From Caecibacteroides pullorum (GTDB taxonomy: Bacteria; Bacteroidota; Bacteroidia; Bacteroidales; Bacteroidaceae), in contig NZ_JAAZTS010000001.1 of assembly GCF_019239235.1 (NCBI RefSeq), forward strand, positions 62,001-126,000: a stretch of 64,000 bases of DNA, in the 5' to 3' direction. Each line of letters begins with the position of its first letter. Position 1 is the first letter of the stretch. The notes below the pieces were generated by a model, which did no database searches, had not been told where the DNA came from, and saw only the letters and a program-made list of their open reading frames with translations. Below, piece by piece: positions 36,650-46,504 of this stretch. A program made the translations under genes and the position numbers.

Positions 36650-36687
36650 GGTTTCCCGCAATGGCCTGAACGAAGCGGAAAAGATTG

Positions 36688-36719
36688 TTTGGCTTATCGA
36701 TAAATTTGACTATCTTTGT
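36688..36719 (+). promoter_or_regulatory. Full -33/-7 promoter for the C1 peptidase gene
   Basis: TTTG (36688-36691), 19-base spacer, TATCTTTGT (36711-36719), 33 bases ahead of the ATG. A textbook Bacteroidetes promoter. Confidence 0.75.
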
Positions 36720-36752
36720 AGCCAATAATGAAAACTTCTAAATAATGTAATC

Positions 36753-37946
36753 ATGATGAAAAAAACAATCCTCGTTGCCGCATTGGCATTGCTGGCCTTC
36801 GACATGTCGGCCAAGAAGAAGACTGAGCCCAAAGAAGAAGGCTTCGTTTTCACTACCGTAAAGGAAAACCCCATCACCAGCATCAAGAACCAAAATCGTT
36901 CGAGCACGTGCTGGAGCTTCTCCAGCCTCGGCTTCTTGGAGAGTGAATTGCTGCGCTTGGGTAAAGGTACTTACGACCTGTCCGAAATGTTCGTTGTACA
37001 TCACACCATGGTAGACCGTGCCGTTAACTACGTGCGCTATCACGGTGATGCTCCCTTCTCGCCGGGCGGAAGCTTCTATGACATCATGTATTGTATGAAG
37101 AATTATGGCCTTGTGCCGCAGGAAGCCATGCCGGGTATCATGTACGGCGATTCACTGCCTGTACACAACGAACTGGATGCCGTTGCCGGCGCCTATGTAA
37201 AAGCCATCGGCAAGGGCAACTTCAGCAAGCTGACCCCCGTATGGAAGAACGGTATCAGTGCTATCTACGACACTTATCTGGGCAAATGTCCCGAGAAGTT
37301 CACTTATATGGGTACGGAGTACACACCGAAGAGCTTTGCCGCCAGTCTGGGCATCAATCCTGATGACTACGTGTCACTGACTTCGTACACACATCACCCG
37401 TTCTACACCCAGTTTGCCATCGAGATTCAGGACAACTGGCGCAACGGCTTGTCCTACAACCTGCCTATCGACGAACTGATGGCCGTTATGGACAATGCCA
37501 TTCGCACAGGTTATACTTTTGCATGGGGTAGCGATGTGAGCGAACAGGGATTTACCCGTGATGGTATCGCTGTTATGCCCGATGCAGCTCGTGGTGCCGA
37601 ACTGACTGGCTCTGACATGGCTCGCTGGACAGGTATGACTGCTACGGACAAGCGTAAGGAATTGACTTCTCGTCCTTTGCCTGAAGTAGAAGTAACGCAG
37701 GAAATGCGTCAAGTTGCTTTCGATAACTGGGAAACGACTGATGATCATGGTATGGTTATCTATGGTATTGCCAAAGATCAGACCGGTAAAGAATATTTCA
37801 TGGTTAAGAACTCTTGGGGATTGAGCGGCAAATACAAAGGTATTTGGTATGCTTCCAAAGCTTTCGTTGCTTATAAGACGATGAACATCCTGGTACATAA
37901 AGATGCCGTACCTGCTGAGATCAAGGCCAAGCTGGGTATTAAATAA
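36753..37946 (+). CDS. Exported C1-family cysteine peptidase (PepC/bleomycin-hydrolase-like)
   Basis: 397 residues. A signal peptide (MMKKTILVAALALLAFDMSA) is followed by the papain-like active site: Cys in NQNRSSTCWSFSSLGFLESE, His in TDDHGMVIYGIA, Asn in MVKNSWG. The central part with LSEMFVVHHTMVDRAVNYVR is typical of aminopeptidase C/bleomycin hydrolase. Classical PepC is cytosolic and about 440 residues; this one is exported and shorter, as in other gut Bacteroides. Likely a periplasmic aminopeptidase. Confidence 0.9.
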   Translation: MMKKTILVAALALLAFDMSAKKKTEPKEEGFVFTTVKENPITSIKNQNRSSTCWSFSSLGFLESELLRLGKGTYDLSEMFVVHHTMVDRAVNYVRYHGDAPFSPGGSFYDIMYCMKNYGLVPQEAMPGIMYGDSLPVHNELDAVAGAYVKAIGKGNFSKLTPVWKNGISAIYDTYLGKCPEKFTYMGTEYTPKSFAASLGINPDDYVSLTSYTHHPFYTQFAIEIQDNWRNGLSYNLPIDELMAVMDNAIRTGYTFAWGSDVSEQGFTRDGIAVMPDAARGAELTGSDMARWTGMTATDKRKELTSRPLPEVEVTQEMRQVAFDNWETTDDHGMVIYGIAKDQTGKEYFMVKNSWGLSGKYKGIWYASKAFVAYKTMNILVHKDAVPAEIKAKLGIK

Positions 37947-38023
37947 GAGAATAGAAACAAATCCTAATGTGAAGGGTATCCAATGTTTTTTGGATGCCCT
38001 TTATTTTTTTCGATGTTTTTCAC

Positions 38024-38032
38024 TACATTTGT
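38024..38032 (+). promoter_or_regulatory. -7 promoter box for the ECF sigma gene
   Basis: TACATTTGT matches TAnnTTTGY, 18 bases ahead of the ATG at 38051. It excludes the longer in-frame start at 37994. Confidence 0.55.
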
Positions 38033-38050
38033 CTGTTACAAAATGTATTT

Positions 38051-38647
38051 ATGGAAGAAGCACTCATTAAAAAGCATCTGAAACAAGGGGACGAAAGGGC
38101 ATTCAAATACCTTTACGAGCAACATTATGCACTTCTTTGCCGTTTTGCTGCTCAGCTGACCAATGATATTTCCCTTGCCGAAGAGATGGTAGACGATGTG
38201 ATCTTCTATTTGTGGGAACACCATACAGAGATTGAAATTTCAGGCCCACTACGCAATTATCTGCTTCGTGCCGTTCGCAACCGTTGCTTGAACGAATTGA
38301 ATTCACAGACCTATCGGATGGAGCAAAACTGTTCTTCCTATCTGCTTCTTGAGAATGTTCAACTGATAGAAAACTTGTTTCCTTCCGAAGATCATCCGTT
38401 GGAAAATATGCTCACTCAGGAATTGGAGGACTTGTTGCGTCAGAGCATAGAGGAACTGCCGGATGCTTGCCGGACAGTTTTCAAAAAAAGTCGGTTCGAA
38501 GAGAAAAAATATGAAGAAATTGCTTCCGAACTTAATATCTCGATAAATACAGTCAAGTATCACATAAAGAATGCTTTAGATATCCTTCAGAAAAAGATGG
38601 CTCCCTATTTGGAAGTGCTTTTCCTCTATTTTTTCATCAAAATCTGA
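38051..38647 (+). CDS. ECF sigma factor of the PUL
   Basis: 198 residues from the ATG at 38051. Sigma region 2 spans about 20-90 (AEEMVDDVIFYLWEHH, then LLRAVRNRCLNEL). Region 4 spans about 130-180 with the HTH YEEIASELNISINTVKYHIK. It directs RNA polymerase to the SusC/SusD operon when freed from its FecR-type partner, encoded 69 bases downstream. The hydrophobic last residues (YLEVLFLYFFIKI) are a common oddity of Bacteroides ECF factors. Confidence 0.92.
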   Translation: MEEALIKKHLKQGDERAFKYLYEQHYALLCRFAAQLTNDISLAEEMVDDVIFYLWEHHTEIEISGPLRNYLLRAVRNRCLNELNSQTYRMEQNCSSYLLLENVQLIENLFPSEDHPLENMLTQELEDLLRQSIEELPDACRTVFKKSRFEEKKYEEIASELNISINTVKYHIKNALDILQKKMAPYLEVLFLYFFIKI

Positions 38648-38716
38648 AAAAAAACAGCATTTTACACTACCCTTGATGCCTTGAATTTTGTCTTTACTAT
38701 ATAACCGTCGAAAAAG

Positions 38717-39730
38717 ATGCCAAACAAAGAGTCATATATCGAAATGGATCGCCTGATAGATCAGTACATATCAGGACATGCTGACAGAGATTGCATTGAA
38801 CAACTGAAACAATGGAGTCTCGAATCGGATGCACACCGTATTTATATACGTGACCGGATCGAATTATGGTATACTACATCCACTTTGTATGGGCAAAACC
38901 AACCCGATGCAGAACTGGCTTTTTTAAGATTCAAGAATCGAATCAAAAAACAGACTGCAGAGATTCATCCTCACAAACAACAATCGTTTGCTCGATATTT
39001 TTGGCGTATTGCTGCTGCTGTATTGGTGTTGGTGTTGCCTTTGGCCGGTTATTGGGGAGGGAAGCAAAACATGGAGAATGCCTTTGCCGATATCGTGATC
39101 GAAGCTCCTGTCGGAGCCCGTACCTGTATGTACTTGCCCGATGGTACCCAAGTATGGTTGAACGCTTGTTCACGTTTGACCTATTCCCAGGGATTCGGAA
39201 TCAACGATCGTAATTTGAAACTGGAGGGTGAAGGCTATTTTGAGGTATCGCACAACGAACAGCTTCCTTTCATTATTCATACGCAGGAAGTTGATGTGAC
39301 CGTGTTGGGAACTCAATTCAACTTCAAGAACTATGCAGACGATTCGGAAGCCAGTGTTTCGCTTTTGTCGGGTAAAGTGAAGTTGAGTAATCATCTCAGA
39401 CAAGAGGAGACGTTATATCTGCAACCCAATGAAAAGATGACGTTGAACAAATTGACTGGAGAAATGAAGACTACTCGTACTCAGGTGCAGAATTCCAAGA
39501 TATGGACCCATGATGAGCTGTTTTTCGATGAAGAGTTGTTGGAGGACATCGCTAAAAAGCTGATGCGCAATTACGATGTAAAGATAGAGGTGGCCGATTC
39601 ACTCAAAAATACTCGTTTTTATGGTAGTTTCAAGATGTCGGGAAGCACCATTGAACAGGTATTGGAGACCATTTCTTCGACCAACCGTATGAAATATAAG
39701 CAAGAAAAAGGAATATATATTCTATACTAA
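38717..39730 (+). CDS. FecR-family anti-sigma factor
   Basis: 337 residues, inner membrane. A cytosolic N-terminal segment (1-90) binds the sigma factor. One helix (about 93-112, RIAAAVLVLVLPLAGYWGG) crosses the membrane. The periplasmic FecR domain contains IVIEAPVGARTCMYLPDGTQ and EGEGYFEVSHNEQLPFIIHT, and a C-terminal DUF4974-type segment (FYGSFKMSGSTIEQVLETIS) follows. It passes the signal from the STN domain of SusC at 39963 to the ECF factor. Confidence 0.93.
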   Translation: MPNKESYIEMDRLIDQYISGHADRDCIEQLKQWSLESDAHRIYIRDRIELWYTTSTLYGQNQPDAELAFLRFKNRIKKQTAEIHPHKQQSFARYFWRIAAAVLVLVLPLAGYWGGKQNMENAFADIVIEAPVGARTCMYLPDGTQVWLNACSRLTYSQGFGINDRNLKLEGEGYFEVSHNEQLPFIIHTQEVDVTVLGTQFNFKNYADDSEASVSLLSGKVKLSNHLRQEETLYLQPNEKMTLNKLTGEMKTTRTQVQNSKIWTHDELFFDEELLEDIAKKLMRNYDVKIEVADSLKNTRFYGSFKMSGSTIEQVLETISSTNRMKYKQEKGIYILY

Positions 39731-39962
39731 CTTAATGTAGAACCTTAAAAGAGAACAAAACCATGAAACATTCCCTTTCCGGATAAATCCGAGCGACAGA
39801 AAGGCTTGCATAAAAAAGGAGGATGCGGTCACATCCCCCCTTGAATACTCTGCCAAGCCACAGCAATGCCTCATTCGCGTTTGGAGAGCATGCAAAAATA
39901 CACAAAACTCTTCAAATCTAGCGACCTGAATCTAGTAATAATCATTAAATCAAAGAGAAATT

Positions 39963-42900
39963 ATGAATTATATCCAAAAGGCTATTTTAATAGCCGGAGC
40001 AGCCTTTTGCTTTAATCTGACGATGTCTGCTCAAGATATTACATTGAAAAACAAGAATATAACCGTCAAAGAGGCGATGGAAGAATTGAAAAAGACGTCT
40101 GGATATTCGTTTGTCTTTTCGTCAAAAGATGTGAACACGGGAAAGAGAATTTCCATATCCGCTAATAAAGCCTCTATCGAAGAAGTTGTCAATCAAATAT
40201 TGAAGGGACAGACTGATTTGACGTATGAAATACGCGACAAAAAGATTATTGTGCGCAAAGCCGTATCCAATGCAGCTCCTGCTCAGGCTGGTAAAGTAAA
40301 AGGTACTATTACCGATGCGACAGGTATGCCGGTCATTGGCGCCGCTGTCAAGGAAAAAGGTACCAGCAACGGAGTTGTGTCAGATATCGATGGCAACTTT
40401 GCTCTGGAAGTAGGTGCCAATGCAACTCTTGAAATCTCCTATATAGGTTATAAGACTCTTGAAGTAAAAGCCTCTCAGCAACCGATGAACATTACGATGG
40501 TAGAAGACGCTGAGATGCTGGACGAGGTGGTAGTCGTAGGTTATGGTTCCCAGCGTAAGTCCGACTTGACGGGTGGTATTGCTTCTGTTAATGCCGAACA
40601 GTTGGAGATGGTAACCAGCAACAACCTGTTGGACAAACTGGCGGGACAAGTACCGGGTTTAAGTATTACCACAACTAATGCTCGTCCGGGAGAAGAACAA
40701 TCATTGCGTATACGTGGTATTAACTCCTTGACAGCCAGCAATACTCCGTTGATTGTGTTGGATGGTATTCCTTATAATGGTTCGTTGGGCGATATCGACC
40801 CCGAAATCATTGAAAGTCTTTCAGTTCTGAAGGATGCTTCTTCAGCTGCTATTTATGGTTCGCGTGGTTCGAATGGCGTTATCCTGATTCAGACAAAGAA
40901 AGGTAAACAAGGTAAGCCGCAAGTGACGTATAAAGGACAGATAGGTCTGGAGCAGACTCAAAGTCGGTTGAACTTGATGGACGGACCCGAATATCTGCAA
41001 ATGCGACAGGAATACAATCGCGAGAAATTGGGGTGGGAAGGTGACCAACTGGCTCCTGAGAACATTTTGCACCCTATAGAACTCGAAGCTTACAATGCAG
41101 GTATTAGTACGGACTGGCAGGACTTAGTGTTCCGCAATGCTTTGACCAATCGCCACACAGTGAGTGTAACCGGTGGAACAGAGGCTACCCAATATTCAGC
41201 CACCATTTCCAATCTGAAGCAAGAGGGCGTAATGAAGAATACAGGTATTCGTCGTACCAATCTGTCGTTGAATGTGGTGCAGAATTTCAATGCTTGGTTA
41301 AAAATAGGTATCGGTACGCAGTTTGTCGGCAAAGACGTGGACAAGAACCAACCCAATCTGGAAGCTGCTCTGAAAATGAGCCCCTATGGAAAATTCTTGG
41401 ACGAGTCCGGCAACTATGTCGATTATCCGATGCAGGAAACGCTGTTCTCCAATCCGCTGGCCAACATCAATGCTACGACCGATAATAACTACCGCAACCT
41501 GTTTCTGTCGGCATTTGCGGAAATCAAGTTGCCGGTCAAGGGATTAAGTTATCGTACGAATTTCGGTTATAACTATCGTAATTCTTTCGAAGGATCTTAC
41601 TACGGCCGTAACACGCTGAGCGGAAAGAATTCGGAAGGTAGCGCTTCTATCTACAACAGGCAATACGTCGATTATACTTGGGAAAACCTGGTGAATTACA
41701 GCAACCAGTTCGGTAAGCATAAACTGGATTTGACGGGACTGTTCAGTATGCAACAAACTTCAGATCAGAATGCTAATCAGAGTGCCGACTGTTTCGTGAA
41801 CGATGATTCTGAATATCACAACATGAACGCCGGTGAGAAAAATATCAAAATAACTTCAGGCCTGACGGAAACCGCCACCTTGTCTTACATGCTTCGTGCC
41901 AACTACAACTTCGACAACCGCTACATGTTGACCTTGACAGGACGTGCAGACGGCTACTCGGCTTTCGGTGCTAACAACAAGTACGCCTTCTTCCCCTCGG
42001 CTGCTGTAGCCTGGAACATCAGTTCGGAAGATTTTATGGAAAAGGCACGCGACAAGGGAGTAGATATGTTGAAGCTACGTTTATCATACGGTAGTAATGG
42101 TAACCAAGCCATCAGCGCTTACCAAACGTTGGACCGCTTGAGTACTTCCAAATATATTTGGGGTGACGGAACTACCGGTGTAAATGGTAGTTATATGGGA
42201 TTTGGCAGCGTAGGTAACCCCAATTTGAAATGGGAGACTACCCATAGCTTCAATCTCGGTATCGACTTCAGTTTCTTTGGTGAACGCCTGAGTGGTAGCA
42301 TCGAAACCTACGTAGCCAATACCAAAGACCTATTGATGAGCCGTAAGGTGCCGGTGATGAATGGTTTCAGCAGCATCATGGACAACATCGGCCAAACACG
42401 TAACAAGGGTGTGGAAATCAACTTGAACTCCGTAAACATCCAGACTCCGGATTTCACTTGGAATACTAACTTGAACTTCTTCTTGAATCGAGATAAAATT
42501 GTTGATTTACGTGGAGACGGCAAGGATGACATCGATAACAAATGGTTCATCGGTGAGCCGCTAAGAGTTTTCTATGACTATAATGTAGTGGGAGTTTGGC
42601 AATATGACGATCCCGGATATAAAGCGGAGAAAATTGTAGGAAGTGATGGTAAGGTGACCATTAAAGAAGGTTTCTACAATGAGGAAGGTAAAGAAATACA
42701 AGCCGGTGCGAAGCCTGGTTCGGCCAAGCTGGAAGATGTGAATGGAGACGGCCGTATTACTGCTGCTGACAAGAAGATCATCGGTTCCAAGACTCCAAGC
42801 TTCCTGATGTCCATGGGCAACCAGTTCCATTACAAGAACTTCTCCCTGTCGTTCTTGCTGAACGGTGTATTCGGTCAATGGAAAGAACGTCATGACCTGA

Positions 42901-43247
42901 ATCTGGAACGTTGGGATATGCGTTTCAATTATATCAGCGGTATGGAATACTGGACACCGGAAAACCACAGCAACAAGGTGACTTCGCTGATTTATACGCC
43001 TTATGATAAACACTCGTTCTACTCCAAAGTGAGCTATGTGACGGTGAAGAACATCACCTTTGGTTATGACCTGGAGAAGAAATGGGTGAAAGCCATGGGT
43101 GTCCAAGGAGTGAACATCAACGTGAGTGTCAACAACCTTTGTTCGTTCAGCAACATGGACAATACGACCAACCTTGATGCCGACAACATGTACTACGGCT
43201 ACCCTACTAACCGCTCTTACATGTTCGGACTTAACGTAACATTCTAA
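39963..43247 (+). CDS. susC-like: SusC-type TonB-dependent transducer with STN domain
   Basis: A 1094-residue outer-membrane importer. After the signal peptide (ending LTMSAQ) comes an STN domain (about 25-100, ITLKNKNITVKEAMEELKKT), which SusC proteins use to signal to an anti-sigma factor. A carboxypeptidase-like domain follows (KGTITDATGMPVIGAAVKEK), then the plug with DEVVVVGYGSQRKSDLTGGI and the signature DASSAAIYGSRGSNGVILIQ, then the barrel ending FGLNVTF. The sigma/anti-sigma/STN-SusC order forms a complete trans-envelope switch. Preceded by a 232-base non-coding leader. Confidence 0.96.
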   Translation: MNYIQKAILIAGAAFCFNLTMSAQDITLKNKNITVKEAMEELKKTSGYSFVFSSKDVNTGKRISISANKASIEEVVNQILKGQTDLTYEIRDKKIIVRKAVSNAAPAQAGKVKGTITDATGMPVIGAAVKEKGTSNGVVSDIDGNFALEVGANATLEISYIGYKTLEVKASQQPMNITMVEDAEMLDEVVVVGYGSQRKSDLTGGIASVNAEQLEMVTSNNLLDKLAGQVPGLSITTTNARPGEEQSLRIRGINSLTASNTPLIVLDGIPYNGSLGDIDPEIIESLSVLKDASSAAIYGSRGSNGVILIQTKKGKQGKPQVTYKGQIGLEQTQSRLNLMDGPEYLQMRQEYNREKLGWEGDQLAPENILHPIELEAYNAGISTDWQDLVFRNALTNRHTVSVTGGTEATQYSATISNLKQEGVMKNTGIRRTNLSLNVVQNFNAWLKIGIGTQFVGKDVDKNQPNLEAALKMSPYGKFLDESGNYVDYPMQETLFSNPLANINATTDNNYRNLFLSAFAEIKLPVKGLSYRTNFGYNYRNSFEGSYYGRNTLSGKNSEGSASIYNRQYVDYTWENLVNYSNQFGKHKLDLTGLFSMQQTSDQNANQSADCFVNDDSEYHNMNAGEKNIKITSGLTETATLSYMLRANYNFDNRYMLTLTGRADGYSAFGANNKYAFFPSAAVAWNISSEDFMEKARDKGVDMLKLRLSYGSNGNQAISAYQTLDRLSTSKYIWGDGTTGVNGSYMGFGSVGNPNLKWETTHSFNLGIDFSFFGERLSGSIETYVANTKDLLMSRKVPVMNGFSSIMDNIGQTRNKGVEINLNSVNIQTPDFTWNTNLNFFLNRDKIVDLRGDGKDDIDNKWFIGEPLRVFYDYNVVGVWQYDDPGYKAEKIVGSDGKVTIKEGFYNEEGKEIQAGAKPGSAKLEDVNGDGRITAADKKIIGSKTPSFLMSMGNQFHYKNFSLSFLLNGVFGQWKERHDLNLERWDMRFNYISGMEYWTPENHSNKVTSLIYTPYDKHSFYSKVSYVTVKNITFGYDLEKKWVKAMGVQGVNINVSVNNLCSFSNMDNTTNLDADNMYYGYPTNRSYMFGLNVTF

Positions 43248-43264
43248 ACAAAACTTAACAAGAT

Positions 43265-44896
43265 ATGAAAATGAAAAAGATAGGATATATAGCCATTGCT
43301 TCCCTGCTCGCATTGAGCAGTTGTTCAGATTTTCTGGACGAAAACCTGAAGGGTTCGCTCGCTCCAAGCAACACGTATACCAGTACCCATGGTTTTGAAG
43401 TGGGTGTCACCGGCCTGTATGAATATTGCCGTTCGGAATGGAACTGCTGGGGCGGTGAAGGTAATTCTTACAGCCACGGAGGTGCCACGCCTTACGAAGT
43501 ACTCCAGATAGGTACCGACCTGGCCAACACCGGGCACAATGACGGTACGTTGCAAGTGTTCGATAATCTGTCGTACACACCACAGACTTCTTTTATCAAG
43601 TCATGGTGGGAGTTTGGCTACGGATTGGCCTCCAATGCCAACCTGATATTGGAATATTCAGAACATCCTGATGTGGCATGGGACAAACCAACAGACAAAA
43701 TAGGTTTCCAGGCCGAAGCCCGTTTCTTCCGTGCATATGCCTACCGTTATTTGGTTTATCTGTATGGCGACGTGCCGTATGTGGACAAGGTGGAACGCGA
43801 TTTCCGCATCGACTTCACCCGTACGCCAAAGGATGAGGTATTGGGTCACATGATTGATGACCTGAAATTTGCCGCAGAAAACCTTCCTAAAGATCCGGAT
43901 GCCGTACTGCCGGGACGCCTGACCAAATGGGCAGCCCTGCATCTGTTGAGTGAAGTCTATCTGATGGCCGGCATGAATGCCGAAGCCGAAGATGCAGCCG
44001 AACAGGTCATCAATTCCGGCTACTTCCACCTGATGAAGGAGCGTTTCGGTACACAAACCAAAGAACCGGGCGATGTGTTCTCTGATCTTTTTAAGGAAAA
44101 CAATCAGAATCGTACGTCGGACAACATGGAGTCCATCTGGGTGATGCAGCTCGAATACAATGTCATTGGCGGCGGTGATGAGAGTGAAGACTGGACCAAG
44201 CGTGCCTGGGTGCCCAAATACTGGGATATCGCCGGCTTCCAGATTGCCGATTCTTTAGGCGGACGCGGATTGGCCCAGCTCATGGGACTGCCCTGGTGGA
44301 TTGGCAACGACAGCCATTTCTTTGAGGATACAGATATCCGTAACTCTGAATACAACATCAAGCGTCATTGGTATTACAATAACCCTGATGTAACGGATAC
44401 TTACGGCAAGCCCTGTGAAATGACCGATGATCTTTGGCAGGCTGGCAAGCTTTGTCCGGCCATTACGAAGTTCTTCTATGGCGTCATCGGACGTGGTGGC
44501 GACGAAGGCTATGGTGGCAATACGAAAGACCGCATGAAGTTCCGTCTGGCCGAGACCTACCTGCTGCTGGCCGAAGCCCGAATGAACCAGGGTGATACGC
44601 AGGGGGCTGCCGACGCCATCAACGAAGTGCGCCGCCGTGCCGGAGCCAGCGAAATCACTGCAGCCGATGTGACAAAAGACTTCCTGGCAGACGAGCGTAT
44701 CCGTGAGTTGGCCGGTGAGGAGCTGCGCCGCTTCACTCTCTCGCGTCTGGGTATTCTGAAGGAACGTTCCGTGAAGTACAATGACCGGGTTGCTCCCCGC
44801 TGGGACGACAAGTTCCTCTTGTGGCCCATTCCGCAGAGTGTTATCGACTCCAATACAGGAGCCGAATTCCCGCAGAATCCGGGCTGGGAACAATAA
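43265..44896 (+). CDS. susD-like: SusD/RagB-family glycan-binding lipoprotein
   Basis: A 543-residue surface lipoprotein: lipobox LSSC (Cys20) after MKMKKIGYIAIASLLALS. The SusD helices include FQAEARFFRAYAYRYLVYLYGDVPYVDK and the C-terminal family block RLAETYLLLAEARMNQGD. It starts 17 bases after susC. Together they form the glycan-uptake complex of this locus. Confidence 0.95.
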   Translation: MKMKKIGYIAIASLLALSSCSDFLDENLKGSLAPSNTYTSTHGFEVGVTGLYEYCRSEWNCWGGEGNSYSHGGATPYEVLQIGTDLANTGHNDGTLQVFDNLSYTPQTSFIKSWWEFGYGLASNANLILEYSEHPDVAWDKPTDKIGFQAEARFFRAYAYRYLVYLYGDVPYVDKVERDFRIDFTRTPKDEVLGHMIDDLKFAAENLPKDPDAVLPGRLTKWAALHLLSEVYLMAGMNAEAEDAAEQVINSGYFHLMKERFGTQTKEPGDVFSDLFKENNQNRTSDNMESIWVMQLEYNVIGGGDESEDWTKRAWVPKYWDIAGFQIADSLGGRGLAQLMGLPWWIGNDSHFFEDTDIRNSEYNIKRHWYYNNPDVTDTYGKPCEMTDDLWQAGKLCPAITKFFYGVIGRGGDEGYGGNTKDRMKFRLAETYLLLAEARMNQGDTQGAADAINEVRRRAGASEITAADVTKDFLADERIRELAGEELRRFTLSRLGILKERSVKYNDRVAPRWDDKFLLWPIPQSVIDSNTGAEFPQNPGWEQ

Positions 44897-44932
44897 GTAA
44901 ACGTATTTTCATTACTAAAAAGTTTTGTAACA

Positions 44933-45298
44933 ATGAAAAAGATATTCAACTTTGTGCTGCTTTTTGTAGCCTGCCTGTTCGTAAATACAGCTTGTCAAGA
45001 TGATGAAGAAAGATTATATACCGTTGATTATGAGCGAGGAGTATTTGATTTGAATTCTGTTAGTTCGCTGAAAATGATTGAATACAACAATGCGAACGAT
45101 TCTATTACGGAGCATACACTTATGTTTCGCACAGGGAACGTCAAATCATTGGCACCTCGTCCTCAGTCCACGCAGTTGGAAATTATAATTGACGATACGT
45201 TGAGGGTGCAAGAAAAATTCTTCTTGAAAGAAGATGGACGTACACTAATTTTGATAAATAATCAAACCGCTGTTGAGGATATACATGCAAAGAATTGA
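44933..45298 (+). CDS. Small lipoprotein of unknown function in the PUL
   Basis: A 121-residue protein with signal peptide and lipobox NTAC (Cys21). The mature part is short, acidic and probably beta-rich (LEIIIDDTLRVQEKFFLKED). I do not recognise a family. It follows susD by 36 bases and is the last gene before a hairpin, so it is likely co-transcribed with susC/susD. Small lipoproteins here are often surface glycan-binding proteins, but this one is short for that role. Confidence 0.65.
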   Translation: MKKIFNFVLLFVACLFVNTACQDDEERLYTVDYERGVFDLNSVSSLKMIEYNNANDSITEHTLMFRTGNVKSLAPRPQSTQLEIIIDDTLRVQEKFFLKEDGRTLILINNQTAVEDIHAKN

Positions 45299-45350
45299 AT
45301 AGTTTTGAAAATTAAAAAACATTTATGAAGTAGTAAAATTAAAATATGAT

Positions 45351-45387
45351 ACCAGTCAGGGTATTAAATCTCCCTATCCTGACTGGT
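45351..45387 (+). terminator. Hairpin after the susC-susD-lipoprotein unit
   Basis: ACCAGTCAGG pairs perfectly with CCTGACTGGT around a 17-base loop. The tail is only moderately T-rich. Confidence 0.55.
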
Positions 45388-45445
45388 GTATATTCTTCAT
45401 AAAATAACCGAATTTATCTATTAACCAAGAAAAACGAATCATACC

Positions 45446-46234
45446 ATGGCAACAACCGACATCAAATATACCCTGAATGCACAACTGGCAGATAATACTT
45501 TGACCGTAGACGACAAAGACGACAAGATTCTGACCCTCGTCAGTGCCGGAACGGCAGACAAGCAACGCCTTATCAGCGAAATCATGGAAATCAATCCTGG
45601 ATTGGAGCGTGAAACCGTCGAGGCCGTCATCAACCTGGAACAGCGCGTTCTGAAGAAATTGCTCCTGACGGGCTATCGCGTGAACACGGGCCTGTTCAGC
45701 GCCGTGGCACAGTTCACCGGAACGGTGGAAAACAACGTCTTCGACCCAGCCCGCAACAGTATCCGTATCGCTATGACGCAGGGCAAGGAGTTGCGTGAAG
45801 CCATCGAAGCCACTACGGTGAATATCGTGGGCGAAAAGGGAAGTGCCATGTATGTGGCAGGAGGTACCGATACGGCTACCAGTCTGTCAGGCTTCACCGC
45901 TACAGCCGGCCGTAACTTTACGCTGACGGGACAGCGCATCAAGCTGGCGGGCGACGATCCTTCGGTAGGCATTACCTTGACCGACGCCGAGGGCGAAGTG
46001 ACCCGCATCACCGATGACATGATAGCCCTGAACCAGCCTTCGAAACTCATCTTCCTTATCCCTGCCGGACTGGCAGACGGCGAATATAAGCTGACCGTAA
46101 CCACACAGTACAGCAGCGGACAGCTGCTGAAGACACCGCGGAGCGTCACCAAAACGCTCTACATCGGTCAGGCGCCAGCCAGAGGAGGAGAACCCGGCGG
46201 CGGAGATGAAGAAGAAGGTGGAAGCCCGCTGTAA
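45446..46234 (+). CDS. HU-like/DUF4469 DNA-binding-domain protein
   Basis: A 262-residue protein without a signal peptide. The N-terminal 120 residues resemble the HU-like domain of Bacteroidetes (ADKQRLISEIMEINPGLERE, LLTGYRVNTGLFSAVAQFTG). The C-terminal part (about 135-245) matches DUF4469, a beta-sandwich (GQRIKLAGDDPSVGITLTDA), and ends in a Gly/Glu-rich tail. Members are usually described as DNA-binding; their role is unclear. It is the only cytosolic-looking protein among the exported PUL genes, and is flanked by a hairpin upstream and a repeat array downstream. Confidence 0.75.
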   Translation: MATTDIKYTLNAQLADNTLTVDDKDDKILTLVSAGTADKQRLISEIMEINPGLERETVEAVINLEQRVLKKLLLTGYRVNTGLFSAVAQFTGTVENNVFDPARNSIRIAMTQGKELREAIEATTVNIVGEKGSAMYVAGGTDTATSLSGFTATAGRNFTLTGQRIKLAGDDPSVGITLTDAEGEVTRITDDMIALNQPSKLIFLIPAGLADGEYKLTVTTQYSSGQLLKTPRSVTKTLYIGQAPARGGEPGGGDEEEGGSPL

Positions 46235-46255
46235 CTTTACCGAATGATAGGGACT

Positions 46256-46388
46256 TTATCTGCCGGTGGATAAGCCTCTAATCCGGGAGCAGATAAGCCC
46301 TTTATCTACCGGTGGATAAACTCTTTATCCGGGAGCAGATAAGCTCCTTATCTACCGGTGGATAAACTCTTTATTTGGAAGTAGATAA
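46256..46388. repeat. TTATC/GATAA tandem palindromic repeat array
   Basis: Nearly three units of about 47 bases. Each holds two TTATC...GATAA palindromes, e.g. TTATCTACCGGTGGATAA and TTATCCGGGAGCAGATAA. The first unit differs slightly and the last decays. It fills most of the gap between the DUF4469 gene and the broken gene; the rest of the gap shows nothing. Confidence 0.8.
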
Positions 46389-46504
46389 ACTCTTCATAAA
46401 ATAGACAAGATTAAGAAGCTTGTTTTCAATCGAGGTATTGCTTTGGGGTAAAGATTGATTCTCAGGATAACATTTTCCAGATAGACATTTCCAACATTTT
46501 AATC

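Noticed and set aside
37994-38050. Longer N-terminus of the ECF sigma factor
   Set aside because: The -7 box at 38024-38032 lies inside it, so the upstream start would not be transcribed.
39763-39786. Seven-codon frame (MKHSLSG) in the leader of the second susC
   Set aside because: Too short to support as a leader peptide; no ribosome site or attenuator structure seen.
46256-46388. CRISPR array
   Set aside because: Units follow each other without variable spacers and no cas genes are present.
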